64,000 nucleotides of DNA from Curvularia sp. ZM96 (Eukaryota; Ascomycota; Dothideomycetes; Pleosporales; Pleosporaceae), in contig JAJGBQ010000007.1 of the NCBI GenBank assembly GCA_022457065.1, positions 2,568,501-2,632,500 of the forward strand. The letters are read 5' to 3'. The notes beneath the pieces were generated by a model. The model made no database searches and was not told the origin of the DNA. It was given only the letters and a program-made list of their open reading frames with translations. Positions 46,541-57,000 of the stretch are shown here, piece after piece. Each line of letters starts with the position of its first letter. Positions within the stretch are counted from its first letter, which is position 1. A program made the position numbers and the translations under genes.

Positions 46541-47488
46541 ATGGTTGTGATGAACTTGGCGTCATGTGACCCTAGAGAGGTCACAACCGCTCGCAGGCAA
46601 CTACAGCTAGATCTCGATAACCGCAAGTTATCGCGAATATTTTTCTCACTAGATTACACTAGCATGCTAGTTGCCATCGAGATGATTGCTAATGGAACTA
46701 TAGATTCTACTCACTTCTTTCATGAACCTCTATGTCAAGCGGGGATCGACTCGGCAACCAGCGCACAGGTTCCATATCTCGTTTCATTCTTAGATGATCT
46801 CATAGAGCTCTACACATGGCATCTTCCTTCCTCGCAGCAGCCGGAGGAAGATCTCATAGATGATATCGAGATCATTTTTCTCGTGCTCTCTGCATGTTGC
46901 AGTTATCAAGCAGATATACAGATCAGAGAACTAGCGAACGATCCAAATATTATTGCGAACAGTTGGCACGCTTTTGCGCATCGATTAGGGAATCTTCCAC
47001 TAAATGTTACACAGTATCCTCGACCAATACAGATATGGGTAGACAAAACCTTCATGAGGGGTCTGCAGGAACTCGAGAGACTACCGCCATCGAAGATAAG
47101 AGCTGCAAGCGCGTCAAAACTTGCAGGCTCAACACACATGCTCGCCAAACCAAGAGAGCGCCGTACAGCCTTTTATCGCTTGTTTGACATTTTATTATCC
47201 ACACCCAATATTGGTCTAATACGAAAAGCAGTGCTATCGATTAGACATCTGGAACATCTGACGGACCTGCATTCGAACTCTTTTGGCACCATCGCATGGC
47301 GTTTGATAGATAAGGCTTGTAAAACAGCTTCGCCTCAGATTTATCGCGCTGTGATAAAAGCTATTGGCGAGCTAATAGGCTATCACGAGATAGTTGTGGA
47401 ACAATGGTACAATGAAGACTGGTTTCGAGACCACCCGAAACTTTGGGCACGTCGTCGTTACGGATCAGCTTATCGATTACGGACGTAA
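46541..47488 (+). CDS. Hypothetical helical protein
   Basis: 315 residues from the ATG at 46541, intronless. Composition and pattern suggest an all-helical, possibly armadillo/HEAT-like protein (VPYLVSFLDDLIELYTWHL; IEIIFLVLSACCSYQ; IGLIRKAVLSIRHLEHLTDL; IYRAVIKAIGELIGYHEIVV). I recognise no family. The frame is intact, with high coding-like character compared with its surroundings. A second in-frame ATG at 46550 is equally possible. Confidence 0.55.
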   Translation: MVVMNLASCDPREVTTARRQLQLDLDNRKLSRIFFSLDYTSMLVAIEMIANGTIDSTHFFHEPLCQAGIDSATSAQVPYLVSFLDDLIELYTWHLPSSQQPEEDLIDDIEIIFLVLSACCSYQADIQIRELANDPNIIANSWHAFAHRLGNLPLNVTQYPRPIQIWVDKTFMRGLQELERLPPSKIRAASASKLAGSTHMLAKPRERRTAFYRLFDILLSTPNIGLIRKAVLSIRHLEHLTDLHSNSFGTIAWRLIDKACKTASPQIYRAVIKAIGELIGYHEIVVEQWYNEDWFRDHPKLWARRRYGSAYRLRT

Positions 47489-47968
47489 TATCGATCACGC
47501 ATATTGAATCAAACGAGGTATCGTTCTCAGAAATATCTCCATCTTTGGGAAACGGGGTTTGGTAGAATCTAGCTTCTCCTATACGATGAGTCAAAACTCG
47601 CTGTACCATGTTCAGGTATATGCGCTGGAATATCACTCAATCTTTGAGCAGCAGTGGTTGCAAGCCTATAACAATCACGAAGATTGAGCTGGTTGCCTAT
47701 ATATTTAGACTGTCTTTACAATGTATATCACTCTGAGCGACTGCTTGAGTTATCAGAAGCTCATAGCATGATATCCAATATCAACAACTAGAAATCTGAG
47801 TATTTTATGATGCTTTAGCATATCGAGAAATACTGTTGTGAGGCCCGGTAATATTTTGGCTTCCAACTCACGACAGCGACACCCAACTCTCAAACACATA
47901 TTCCATAGATTGAACTCTATCCTCCCTCAGGCAGCGAATACTAGCCGATATTTCAACAAGTTCTCCTG

Positions 47969-48987
47969 TTACGCACTGCTTCTCGTGCTAGTGGGTGGTA
48001 TAGTGATATCAGTAAGAGGGTACATTGAGGGCCTCGTCCTAGACACTTCTCTCGTGCTCTGGGCACAAATACAGCCTGAGAGAATCGCTGAAAATGCAGC
48101 AAAGATGATAGCAAAGACCATCGCTCCAATGCTGGTGCTAAAGACCTTGCCTGCCTCAATTTCTACCCAGGCTGGCAGCTGTTTGACAGCCCTGATGACA
48201 CTGTGCTGCACAACAACAAGCACGACGTAGGGTACGCAGCAGATAAGACCCACGCCCAGATGAACCATCACCTGCTTTCTGGTGCCGATTTTTTGGATGA
48301 TAATCGCAAAACGGGTGGGGTATCCATATGCAACACAGAAAGACAGTAACAGCAGGGTGATGAACGAAAGAGACCCCGTCATCAAGCAGCCAATTACTGC
48401 TGTAGGTAGGCTGCTCAGGCTGCCTGGCAGTGAAGATAGATCCTTTACACGCGCTTGGGCGTCATCTCTCAGCGGACTTGGAAGGTCCTGGATCTTGTCC
48501 AGTACAAATGCTGAGATAGCGAGTCGCAAGCTACTGCAGGACCAGCCGTACCCGAACCCAATGCAGTACCGGATCATGCCGAAAGAGCAATTGAGCGGCA
48601 CGTACTCTTCAACCTGAGACAGAGAAGCTGCTAGTGGGCCCACAGCGCTCTGCGTGTCACCGACAGCATGGGAAGTCGTCGTGGCTGCAACGTCTAGGAT
48701 CTTGCTAGCCCCACGTTGTATGTCTTGTAGTAGGTCGCGCTGTAAAGAGGCTAGCGGAGGCGACTTGATAAGGTTAAACTGGGCTTGTTTAGCTGGCTGT
48801 CTCGGTCTGATGTGTAGGGCTGGGAGTAACTTGCGTTCAGTGTGAACAGACCTACTGTACCGGCCTGTTCTGAGAGCAGGATCCAGAACGTTGCGGTAGC
48901 GAGAGCAACAGCAAACAACACAGTAACAGCTGCGACAGTCCAGATCGTCTTACTCGAAGTGATGAACATGTTTAGGCTAGCATTCAT
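47969..48987 (-). CDS. Multi-pass membrane protein, two exons
   Basis: 313 residues, family not recognised. Exon 1 is 48861-48987, the 77-nt intron is 48784-48860 (GTACAG...CTAAACAAG) and exon 2 is 47969-48783. The splice joins LLSEQA to AQFNLIKSPPLASLQRDLL in frame. Membrane segments: IWTVAAVTVLFAVALATATF at the N-terminus; LSFITLLLLSFCVAYGYP; VMVHLGVGLICCVPYVVLVV; and VFAIIFAAFSAILSGCICA. A ~100-residue loop between the first two carries helices and CSFGMIRYCIGFGYG. The tail is Ser/Thr/Arg-rich and cytosolic-looking. The role is unknown. Confidence 0.6.
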
Positions 48988-49348
48988 TATCACAAGGCGA
49001 CATCCTGTAGCTACATATAAGCGGTAAGGTAGCGCAGGTCCATTCTCGGCTTACTACGAGGGTTCCAGAAGCGGATTACAGAAGTCCAAAACAGCATCTT
49101 TTATACTATAGGTCCTGTGAAACGCTCTTCAATGCGTAATCCTATATAGTTATGCCTACCTCCTTACCTTTGTAAGATCCTAGGATTACTAAAGCGCAGC
49201 TTATTTCACGCGAAAGTAAAGTCATGACTCCACGGTAGGTTCACCGCGACAGGTTGCTAGAACTACTGTTAAAGCTCACAGCAGCCAACCAGAGGACACA
49301 CACTACAGGTCTAAGGCAAGAGGCAAAGGCGAGATTGCAGGGCTGGTG

Positions 49349-49492
49349 ATGATTGGGATCTTGCTTGTTATTGTTCTAGCTGTCCTATTTTTGTACATTC
49401 GTCATAGGAAACGCTCCCTGAGGACAAACAAACGCACGTTACAGATATCGAGGCCTATACCATCGCAAGTTGCGAATGTGGAGATGGTGTGA
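49349..49492 (+). other. Possible 3' exon of a single-pass membrane protein
   Basis: The frame is open from ~49215 to a TGA at 49490. It encodes a polar stretch, then IAGLVMIGILLVIVLAVLFL, then a basic stop-transfer RHRKRS and a short cytosolic tail. No good upstream ATG or clear 5' exon is visible, so it is either the last exon of an unseen gene or a remnant. Confidence 0.3.
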
Positions 49493-49659
49493 TGAGAATC
49501 ACTTGGCGGCGGATAGCTTTACTGCATCAAATCTTGATAGTATAAAATGCTAAGCACTATGTTTGGAATTGTAGTGCTCTCATGGGTATCACTCGTGATG
49601 ACCCCGAGTCTGTCGCTATCTGACTCATCTAATTTGTGGAGACGCGGATAGAAAATACT

Positions 49660-50960
49660 GTAGCTTACTATCTACGTCTGATCTAAGTCAAGTGCTGACT
49701 TAACTACAAAAACAGACCCAAGGAGGGCGCAGTATGATCCATGCATGGAGTAAGCATCCAGCATTCGTCTTCCTAAAATGGCTTTTCATCATTTTGAGCT
49801 AGAAGGAAAATTGGCTCAACTATTTGATTTATTGATATTGTTAGACCTTTTTAGGCTCCACATCGCTACGAAGCAGACCCACATGGATATCCTTAGAAGA
49901 AAGAAACCAAATGGGCTTTCAGGGAGCATCCTTTCCCCTATGATAGCAGGAAGTCATACAGATGTACACTTCTAGGGAAACTTCGCTCCCTCTATCCTTT
50001 TTATCATCCTTTACTTACCAGAATACCTTTCTGCACGCACTCAGACAGTCAGCCACGGTGTGCGACTTAGTGCAAGTCGACAACACCGTTACACATGGCG
50101 CAGATTAAGGTAGGCTTCTTGTTGTGTTAGCTGTGTTGTCCGCTCACATAGGCAGATGGAACAAACTAAGAACAACATGCATGCGACAGTGCATGTTCAC
50201 GAACCTACCGATTGGCTCTCATCGTACGATTCGTGGCTTTATAACATCGACTACTCTCTATGGCTACACCAGAAGGATATAGCGGTCTTGCGTGGAAATA
50301 TTCATGGGATGCGAAGCGCACTCCCTGCAAATGCGAGAGCTTGCTTGCGCGAAGACGACGATCAGAGGTACCACGCCGGGGTGGGCGAGGCGATAGATCA
50401 GGAGAATTCTCAGTTCAATAGCTTTCTCAGCGAACTGACAGAGGCCTCTGCAAGTAATCATGACGAGATCACAGCGTATGCCACAGAGCGTCAGTGTTCT
50501 GTAGCCCGCGACAAAAACGCCCCTGGTACAGATGTCCGAGCGAGTGGAGTAGAAGACGCTACAGCAAACCCCCAACAACTTGAGGATACAGTACATATAG
50601 GCCTGGTGGAAAGACGTGGATTGGCTAAGAGGAGCTTAGTGAAGCAGCGGGTTGGGCTGCGGAGGAGTCCGAGGCGCCGTAGACAGACGTAAAAGCGGTC
50701 AGCTAGCAGATGGTCTAGGGGCACGTTGCTGGACATGCTCTTCTATTTCAATTCACAATTACCGTTTCTCAATCCACGTGCATTAGCACGTAAGACACAG
50801 CCATAAGTGGAATGACGTTCTTTGTTCGCCGCTGGACCATGAAGACTAAGCTATCTGAGATGAGTGTTTAAATGCTCACTGAAGCCTTTTAGATAGCTTA
50901 AGCATACTCTATTGACATTCTTACTCGGATGACGAGAATGCTTGCTCATTTAGGACAAAA
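49660..50960 (+). repeat. Inverted segmental duplication, copy 2
   Basis: The inverted partner of 2215-3530. It includes the orphan gene at 50095-50692, ~430 bp of upstream DNA and ~260 bp downstream that align with copy 1. Beyond these limits the similarity fades. Confidence 0.75.
50095..50692 (+). CDS. Orphan protein, copy 2 of an inverted duplicated pair
   Basis: 183 residues; function unknown. Exon 1 is 50095-50109 (MAQIK), the 46-nt intron is 50110-50155 (GTAGGC...GGCAG) and exon 2 is 50156-50692. Compared with copy 1 (2479-3103), the N-terminal block (EPTDWLSSYDSWLYNIDY, then HQKDIAVLRGNIH) and the basic tail (VKQRVGLRRSPRRRRQT) are almost unchanged. The middle has small indels and many replacements. 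Both copies are open, so both have probably been under selection since the duplication. Alternative: the ATG at 50156 as start without the micro-exon. Confidence 0.7.
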
Positions 50961-51505
50961 AGGTCACTTACAAGATCCTCACGAGAGGCTTTGACCTAGC
51001 ATGTCGTCTGATATCTAACTCTGCGTTAGTAACCGTGACTCGTATGGAGGAAACAAGTCTTGGTGAGCTGGCAAACAGATATTGCCGAAATTACTCCCTG
51101 TCCCCAAATAACTGCCGAAGGAAAGTTTCAAGGATTCCGTGGAGGAGCTGCCTAAGGCCGACGTCATGATGAATCTCATCGTAGTACCTGATTGACTACG
51201 TGGAAGCTTGATATTCGCAAGAGAAAGAGCGTTGCCATCCCAAGGGAAGCAAGCTAAGTCTCACTTGGTGTAACAAGCAACCTTGCATGCCGAAAACGAC
51301 CAATCGGACCGCAAGGATGATACTTAGATTTTCTAACACAGGGCTGTGTCTCATTGGTCGTTCTCGGCCGACCGGGTTTCTCATCATAAAGGAGGGACGT
51401 TGTTCTACAAGATAAGTAGAGAGGATTTTACTGAACGACCTCCGAGTTGACTGAAGTGTCGGATGAAAGACTGTCCAAGAGATCCTGAGAGGAAGTGAGA
51501 TGGCG

Positions 51506-52055
51506 GGCTGAACGCCCTTCGGATAGCTGCTCGATAGTAGTATCTAGGCTGGCAAATGGGTATGGGACACCCACAGTACGTAAAGGGTAGGGCTGGATTA
51601 CTTGACATGCGGGTCAAATAACTAATAAGTAATTAAGCCCTACCCCTACCCACCTCTTGGCAGCCCTACCCTAGCCCTGCCCTGACCCGTTTGCCAGCCT
51701 GGTAGTATCTCGGCTGCGCCAGTGATGCACGTTCGGGTCTTCAATACTACTTTTTGGCGCTACTCCGTAGATAACTGTGTTGAAAGGTGCTGGTGTAGTA
51801 AAAGCAGGGAGGCTGGAGACCAGCCTCCCTTACCAGCCACTCGGTTTATGGGCCATATACCCAACTATGACCAGCACTCAATAATCAATCAATCAATAGA
51901 ATCACTTTAATTTAACAAGCTGACTCTCTGTCGAATGCAACCTCTCGTATCTTCACCATCGCTCTCTGAACGCAGCTCCTGGCACAGCTGATCGATGGCA
52001 TGATCTCATCTGATATTGTAGTGGAGTGGATTGGGAAATCTACAGGAACGGGTGC
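51506..52055 (+). repeat. Degraded dispersed repeat, copy 2
   Basis: Contains the blocks shared with 470-690: GGGCTGAACGCCC at 51506, a ~75-bp block at 51917-52000, and ATCTACAG at about 52040. The order of blocks differs from copy 1, so at least one copy is rearranged. It is interrupted by the MITE at 51545-51701. Confidence 0.45.
51545..51701. mobile_element. 157-bp hAT-type MITE
   Basis: Terminal inverted repeats are TAGGCTGGCAAATGGGT at the left and, read inward, CAGGCTGGCAAACGGGT at the right (15 of 17 match). It is flanked by an exact 8-bp direct repeat GTAGTATC (51537-51544 and 51702-51709), the target-site length of hAT transposons. The inside is rich in GGGTAGGG/CCCTACCC and has no coding capacity. 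It is a non-autonomous element inserted into an older degraded repeat. Confidence 0.8.
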
Positions 52056-52890
52056 TCGATGCAGGATACTGGGGAGCTGGGCTTCTGAGCAGCTATCGGA
52101 GCGGCTATTCAAGCATCCCGTCTCTAGTATTGGCGCCTTGGACGGGGCCTAAATGGTGCAATCTTTCCTTCAACGACTCCTCTGAGCAGCTATCAGGCTC
52201 ACATCCTTCAAGTAATTATTTGGGATATCTCCATTGAGTGTGGTGTAATCTCTCCTAAAGGCACGCGTAACTGGTGTTCAGGATAGGTAATAAAGTAGTA
52301 TTCAAAGATCGCCGAGTAGTTTGTTATCTAAGTGTTAATTTCCTGCCCCCTCAATCTTCCAACTTTTGTCCCTTCATACCTTGTCTGATCAGTGTTCGGG
52401 CCGTTTCTCTAGCATTGATCCTTCCACCACGATATAGTCGCTATCACAATAGTACGTGCAAGTCCTCATGTTGACAGCAAGGGCTGGACATGGCCTCTCC
52501 GCACTGTCGTCCTCAGCGTGGATTGCGGGTAACCAGTATTGCGAGCTGTGAGAGCACTAAGGCACGTAGGAACGGTCAGTCATCGAATTCTTTCAGCAGA
52601 TCTTTGTTGTCTCCTAAATCAGATGTCTTTGAGCAGCCCAGGTGATACCTCTGCCACGTGACAGCTTTCGTCAGCTGCCTCCGCTTTGGCAAAGGCTCCA
52701 CGTTGGCATATCACGTAGGCCGCTCAAGAGTAGGCACAGCATCTGATGCATGAGACATCTGCCACAAGAGCCAACTTTGGGCGCTTGAAAGAGTTACCGC
52801 CACTCGTACTGGCACACTTTTGCCCACAAATCCACGACGCTTTGTTGCCGATTGTCGCTTTTCCCTTGGCGCAGACCATGTCCTCCCCGC
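52056..52890. other. Intergenic, no supported gene
   Basis: Short frames only. The 3' flank of the PAQR pseudogene lies at its right end. Confidence 0.4.
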
Positions 52891-53669
52891 TCACAGACAC
52901 GACGATGAACCATTGGCAGCTATGCGGGCCTCGTAGACAGCTGAGAGCCGTTGCTGATACGTCCAGCCTCCGGCAACCGCTGCAACATGCATGATTTGGT
53001 GGCTGATATCCGGGAAGCCGAGGTCGATACCAAGAGCTTTGTCGAGAAGGCAAGTTGCGTAGATGCTGCCCCCGAAGCCGTTGACCATGACGAGGCCCTA
53101 GAATGCTTCTAGCAGCTTAACGTGCTGCCCTTGAGCGTGAAGAAGCCAGCAGCGCAGCCTAGGCATGGCTGCAACTACTCCAAAGGCCACATGTGCGCTG
53201 AGCCGGTCTCTTCGACATCTTGCCTGGTGGTCCTTAACACGGGCGAGTCGGATAAGAGACAGCGCGGCAGCGGCGGTGACGAGGGCTATGTACGCCCATT
53301 GCTCGCCTTGCTGGCACTCGAGAGAGGCTAGGATGAAAGAAACCGAAGTGGCCCAGATCGTGCAAACAATGTCTATGTGGTCGATGCGCAGCTAGAAGCA
53401 GGCTTGAGCATGATTAGTAAAGACGTGGTAGAGGGTCGAGCTCGCGAAGCAGAAGGCCGTAGTCGCGAGGTACAACAACACCCACACAGCATCGCGGGTA
53501 AGCAGCCCCTGGTGAATAAGAGCGAAGCGAGCTGTGCTGATGCCAAACCAGACTGCACCAAGGAGATGCGACCAGATGTTGAGGGTCTCGTTGTGCACGC
53601 TTGCAATGGAGAGTATGGATGCTCTGTAGGATAGTGCTTGCGGCCGTCTTCGACTAAGGCTATAGGTTT
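52891..53669 (-). pseudogene. PAQR/adiponectin-receptor-like (haemolysin III family) gene, nonsense-broken
   Basis: One continuous minus-strand frame encodes a seven-TM PAQR protein, the fungal Izh type linked to membrane and zinc homeostasis. Family motifs are VHNETLNIWSHLLGAVW, CFASSTLYHVFTNHAQ, LRIDHIDIVCTIWATSV and the C-terminal DISHQIMHVAAVAGG with its His pair. Two in-frame TAG codons break it, at 53392-53394 and 53098-53100. The first replaces a residue between TNHAQACF and LRIDHID, where CAG would fit. No stop-skipping intron of reasonable length keeps the conserved residues. Its 5' end abuts the target-site duplication of LINE 2, so the N-terminus is either cut off or lies beyond 59196. 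The frame across the reconstructed empty site stays open, but I cannot recognise an N-terminal PAQR sequence there. Confidence 0.75.
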
Positions 53670-53684
53670 TTTTTTCTGTATACA
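53670..53684 (-). repeat. 3' target-site duplication of LINE 2
   Basis: On the minus strand this reads TGTATACAGAAAAAA, identical to 59182-59196. It lies just after the (TG)n end of the element. Confidence 0.6.
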
Positions 53685-54062
53685 CACACACAATTTATTT
53701 ACGCCCGGCGGCCGAGCCGAAAGGGCTACTAACGCTAGTCTAACTACACTTTCTCTACTTAGTCTTGGTCTCCTTAGCCCATATGTCTTCTTTGGCCCGC
53801 TTCTTTATATAGCTTATTATCTAAGTCGAAGCCCTTACTTAATACCTTGGCATGCTTCTTCTCTATTTACTGCTATTCCTCGTCAGATGCTCGTGGGTTA
53901 GTGTTGCTGGTGGTAGACTGGCTTAGAGTCGGCATCTCCAAGAGATTCTCTAAGTGTTCAGCGTCCTATCTTTGGCGGCTGAAGCGGTGTCTACTTCTGT
54001 TGCACAAGGCTGCTAATAAGTTTACGTTAGTAGCTAAGGTTTACCTAGTGGTTAGTTAGATA

Positions 54063-57000
54063 TTAGTTTGTATCGAGTCTCCGTGTTGCTATTGCGAATC
54101 GTATCGTCGCTCGCACTGCGTTCATATCTAGCGTCCATTTCGCGTCGTCTGTCGCCGCTTTGCCGCCTAGGTAGAACGATATGTTTCCTCTATTTATCTG
54201 CGTGCACTGCAGCATTTCTATCCGCTGTGTCATCCATTTTCGGCAACGGAATAGAAAGTGCTCTACCGTCTCTGCTGCCTGTCCGCATTCGCATTGGTCT
54301 GTCGTTGATGCTTTGATTCAGTGTCGATACGTGTTTAGCTGCGCCATGCCTGTTCTAAGCTGGGCAAGCACGCTGCTCTCTTTCCGCGAAAGCCCGTCGT
54401 AGAGTTGCCGCGTATGCTTTCCTGGCAGTGCCGTGTCGATTCGTTTAGAGTATGCTCCCACGTCTGCTGGCACCTTCTTGGCTATGCCTTGCTTACGTGC
54501 AATATTGTGCGTAGTTGATCGCATTCTAGGGAGCTGTGTCTGTACGCTGGCAGTTAGTCTCGTTGCCATCTTCGCCTCTTGCTTGGCGAGGCTTGCGAGC
54601 TCGCAGTCTTCGCTTGCAGGTAGCCATAGCACTGTTACTGTGTTGCCGTCTCTTCTTAGTGCCTGTACAGTCTTGTAGAACTGGCTGATGTAATTCTGCC
54701 CGGACTGCTGCCGCGGTCTTCTGAGTGTGAGCACCGCAGCCTTGTTTCTTGTTATGAGTGCGATACTACGAAACCTCAGCTTCGGCAGTCTGCTCAGCGC
54801 CTCGGCCATTGCTGCTAGCTCTGCCGCATAAGGATTTTGTTCCTCTCTCTTGCCTAACGTGACGGAGAAAGATTGTTTTTCGTTGTTCTGTATGATCGCA
54901 CCTCCCATTCCGACTACTCCGTTCCGCGCTGAGCTGCTTACAGCGATGCGTACCGCCCAGTTCATTCCTACCTCCTGTGCCGCGTTCTCGACTACGGTCT
55001 GCACTCTCTGCTCCCATGGCGCTAGGGCACCCGGCCGGATCGTCTCCATCTGCTCCATCTCTATGTCTTTGAGCGCTTCTGCCACCTGGAATAGTGGCGA
55101 ACGGTACTGTCTTCTAAACTTTCGCATCCGCGACGTGTTTCGCCGTAGTGGGTTCGTCTCAGGTAGCGCATGGATGTCGGTCCATAGCTTGACTGCCCGC
55201 TTCCAGAACCGCTCATGTGCACTTGGGATGTGCGCCTCTGCCTCTGCCACCCATGTTGCTACCGTGCTGAACGTCCCTACAATCGCTCGTGCACCTATTC
55301 TTTGCACCCTATTGATAGGTCTCATAAGCTTGTCTTTATAGGCGTGCATCCACACGTTCGACGCGTAGTCCACTGTCGGCGCGACCGTTGCCGTGAACAG
55401 CTGTCGTGCTACTGTAGGTGAGAGCCCTCTCAGCCTCCTAAGTTCTAATGCTGCCTCTAGTCCCTTCGCAGCTGCTCTTGCGATGTGTTTGTGGTACTTA
55501 AGCCTGGCGTCCATGAGCACGCCGAGTATCTTAACGTGGTCCTTAGGCGATACGCTCTGCCCTTTAATGACGAAGGGTTCGGCAGCACTCTTGTACACCT
55601 TGCGAGTAAAGTGGATGACGGCTGTCTTTTCTGCTTCAAACGTCGCTCCGCTTCTCCGTTCCCAATCTAGTGCGTCTTGGATGATGGCGTTGATGCCTTC
55701 TCTATTGCTTTGCGCCGTCGGGCCTGTGACCCACGCAGTAAAGTCATCAACGAACGCGATCGCGCCTCCGTACGTGTCGATAGGTCGCTGCACAAGATCG
55801 GCATTAAAGAAGAGAAACAGAATTGGCGACAACGGAGACCCTTGCGGTAGACCTGCTTGTGGCAGTTCTTGGACTTTAGACGCCTGTCCGTTGACCTGGA
55901 TTGACGCAGTGCGCTCTGAGCAGAATGCCTCTACCCACTTCAGCAGCTTCTGCGGTATGCCTCGTGCTTTCATCCTCTCTAGCAATCTTTCCTTGCACAC
56001 CCTATTGTACGCTCCTTTGACATCGAAGCTGATTAGGCTGACAGTCCGCCGACCCCGCCACGCGGTATAAATCTGTTCTTGGAGCAGCACGAGTGCTTGC
56101 TCGGCTGATCGCTGCTTGCGCGCTCTAAAGTGGTTGGTGGGCAGAAGCCCGTGTGTCTCTACCATGTGCGAAATCCTCTCTGCCACCACCGATTCTAGCA
56201 CTTTGCCTAGCGTGGCCAGCAGTGAGATCGGCCTCCACGCTTTTGCGACAGTGTAGTCTTCCTTGCCTGGCTTCTTAAGCGGTATAATCTTGGCGTGTCT
56301 CTATTGGCTGGGCAGCACTCCCTCCTCTAGCGACTGTCGGAATAGCGCAAGCACATGGTCTTTTACTACCGGCCAGACCTGCTTCCACACCACGACAGGC
56401 AGTCCGTCGTCTCCAGGTGCTTTCCATGACTTGGCGGCGTACAGCTGTCTTTCTACCTCCTCGAGCGTGATAGTCGGCATCTCCACGGGTGCTCTCTGCG
56501 GCCTGGCTCCCTCGTCGTCGATACTGCTAGGGAGCGGAGGGAAGAAGGTGCTGAGCAGCTCCTCCGCTTGTTCTTCAAAGTCGCTCGTAGTTGTCCCGTC
56601 CGTTCCACGAAGTGCTGGGACTGTCCCGAACGCCTCGTTGCCCGCCTTCAGGTACTTGGCCGCGTTCCAGATGTTGTCGTTGTCCGCCAGAAAGTCATCC
56701 CAGTGCTTCCTCTTCTGCTGTCGAATGGCATCATGGTACTGCTTTGACGCTCCCTTTGCCGTCTCTTCTAAGTCCGGCCTAGCAACACCTGACCGCCTTG
56801 CGGCTCTCGCTCGGTTCCTCCAGTGCGTGTAAATGCGGCGTAACTGTGTTAGATCCTGTGTCCACCACCTCTTTGCGTATGGTGACGGCTTAGCCCTGGG
56901 GGTTAGTGCGTGCACCGCCTCCAGCACCGCCGCCATCAGTCTGTCAGTCCTCTGCTGCGTCGTGCCCGCTGGCGGAGCCACGCTGAGCGCTCTGGCGATC

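Noticed and set aside
53098..53394. The two TAG codons in the PAQR frame could be 3' splice sites (both are TTCTAG).
   Set aside because: Introns ending there would be too short (about 24-33 nt) or would remove residues that match the PAQR family, so nonsense mutation is the better reading.
53667..53675. The A9 run (minus strand) as the poly(A) tail ending LINE 2.
   Set aside because: No matching duplication is found with that boundary, whereas a 15-bp exact duplication is found if the element ends at the TG repeat. It stays a possible alternative.
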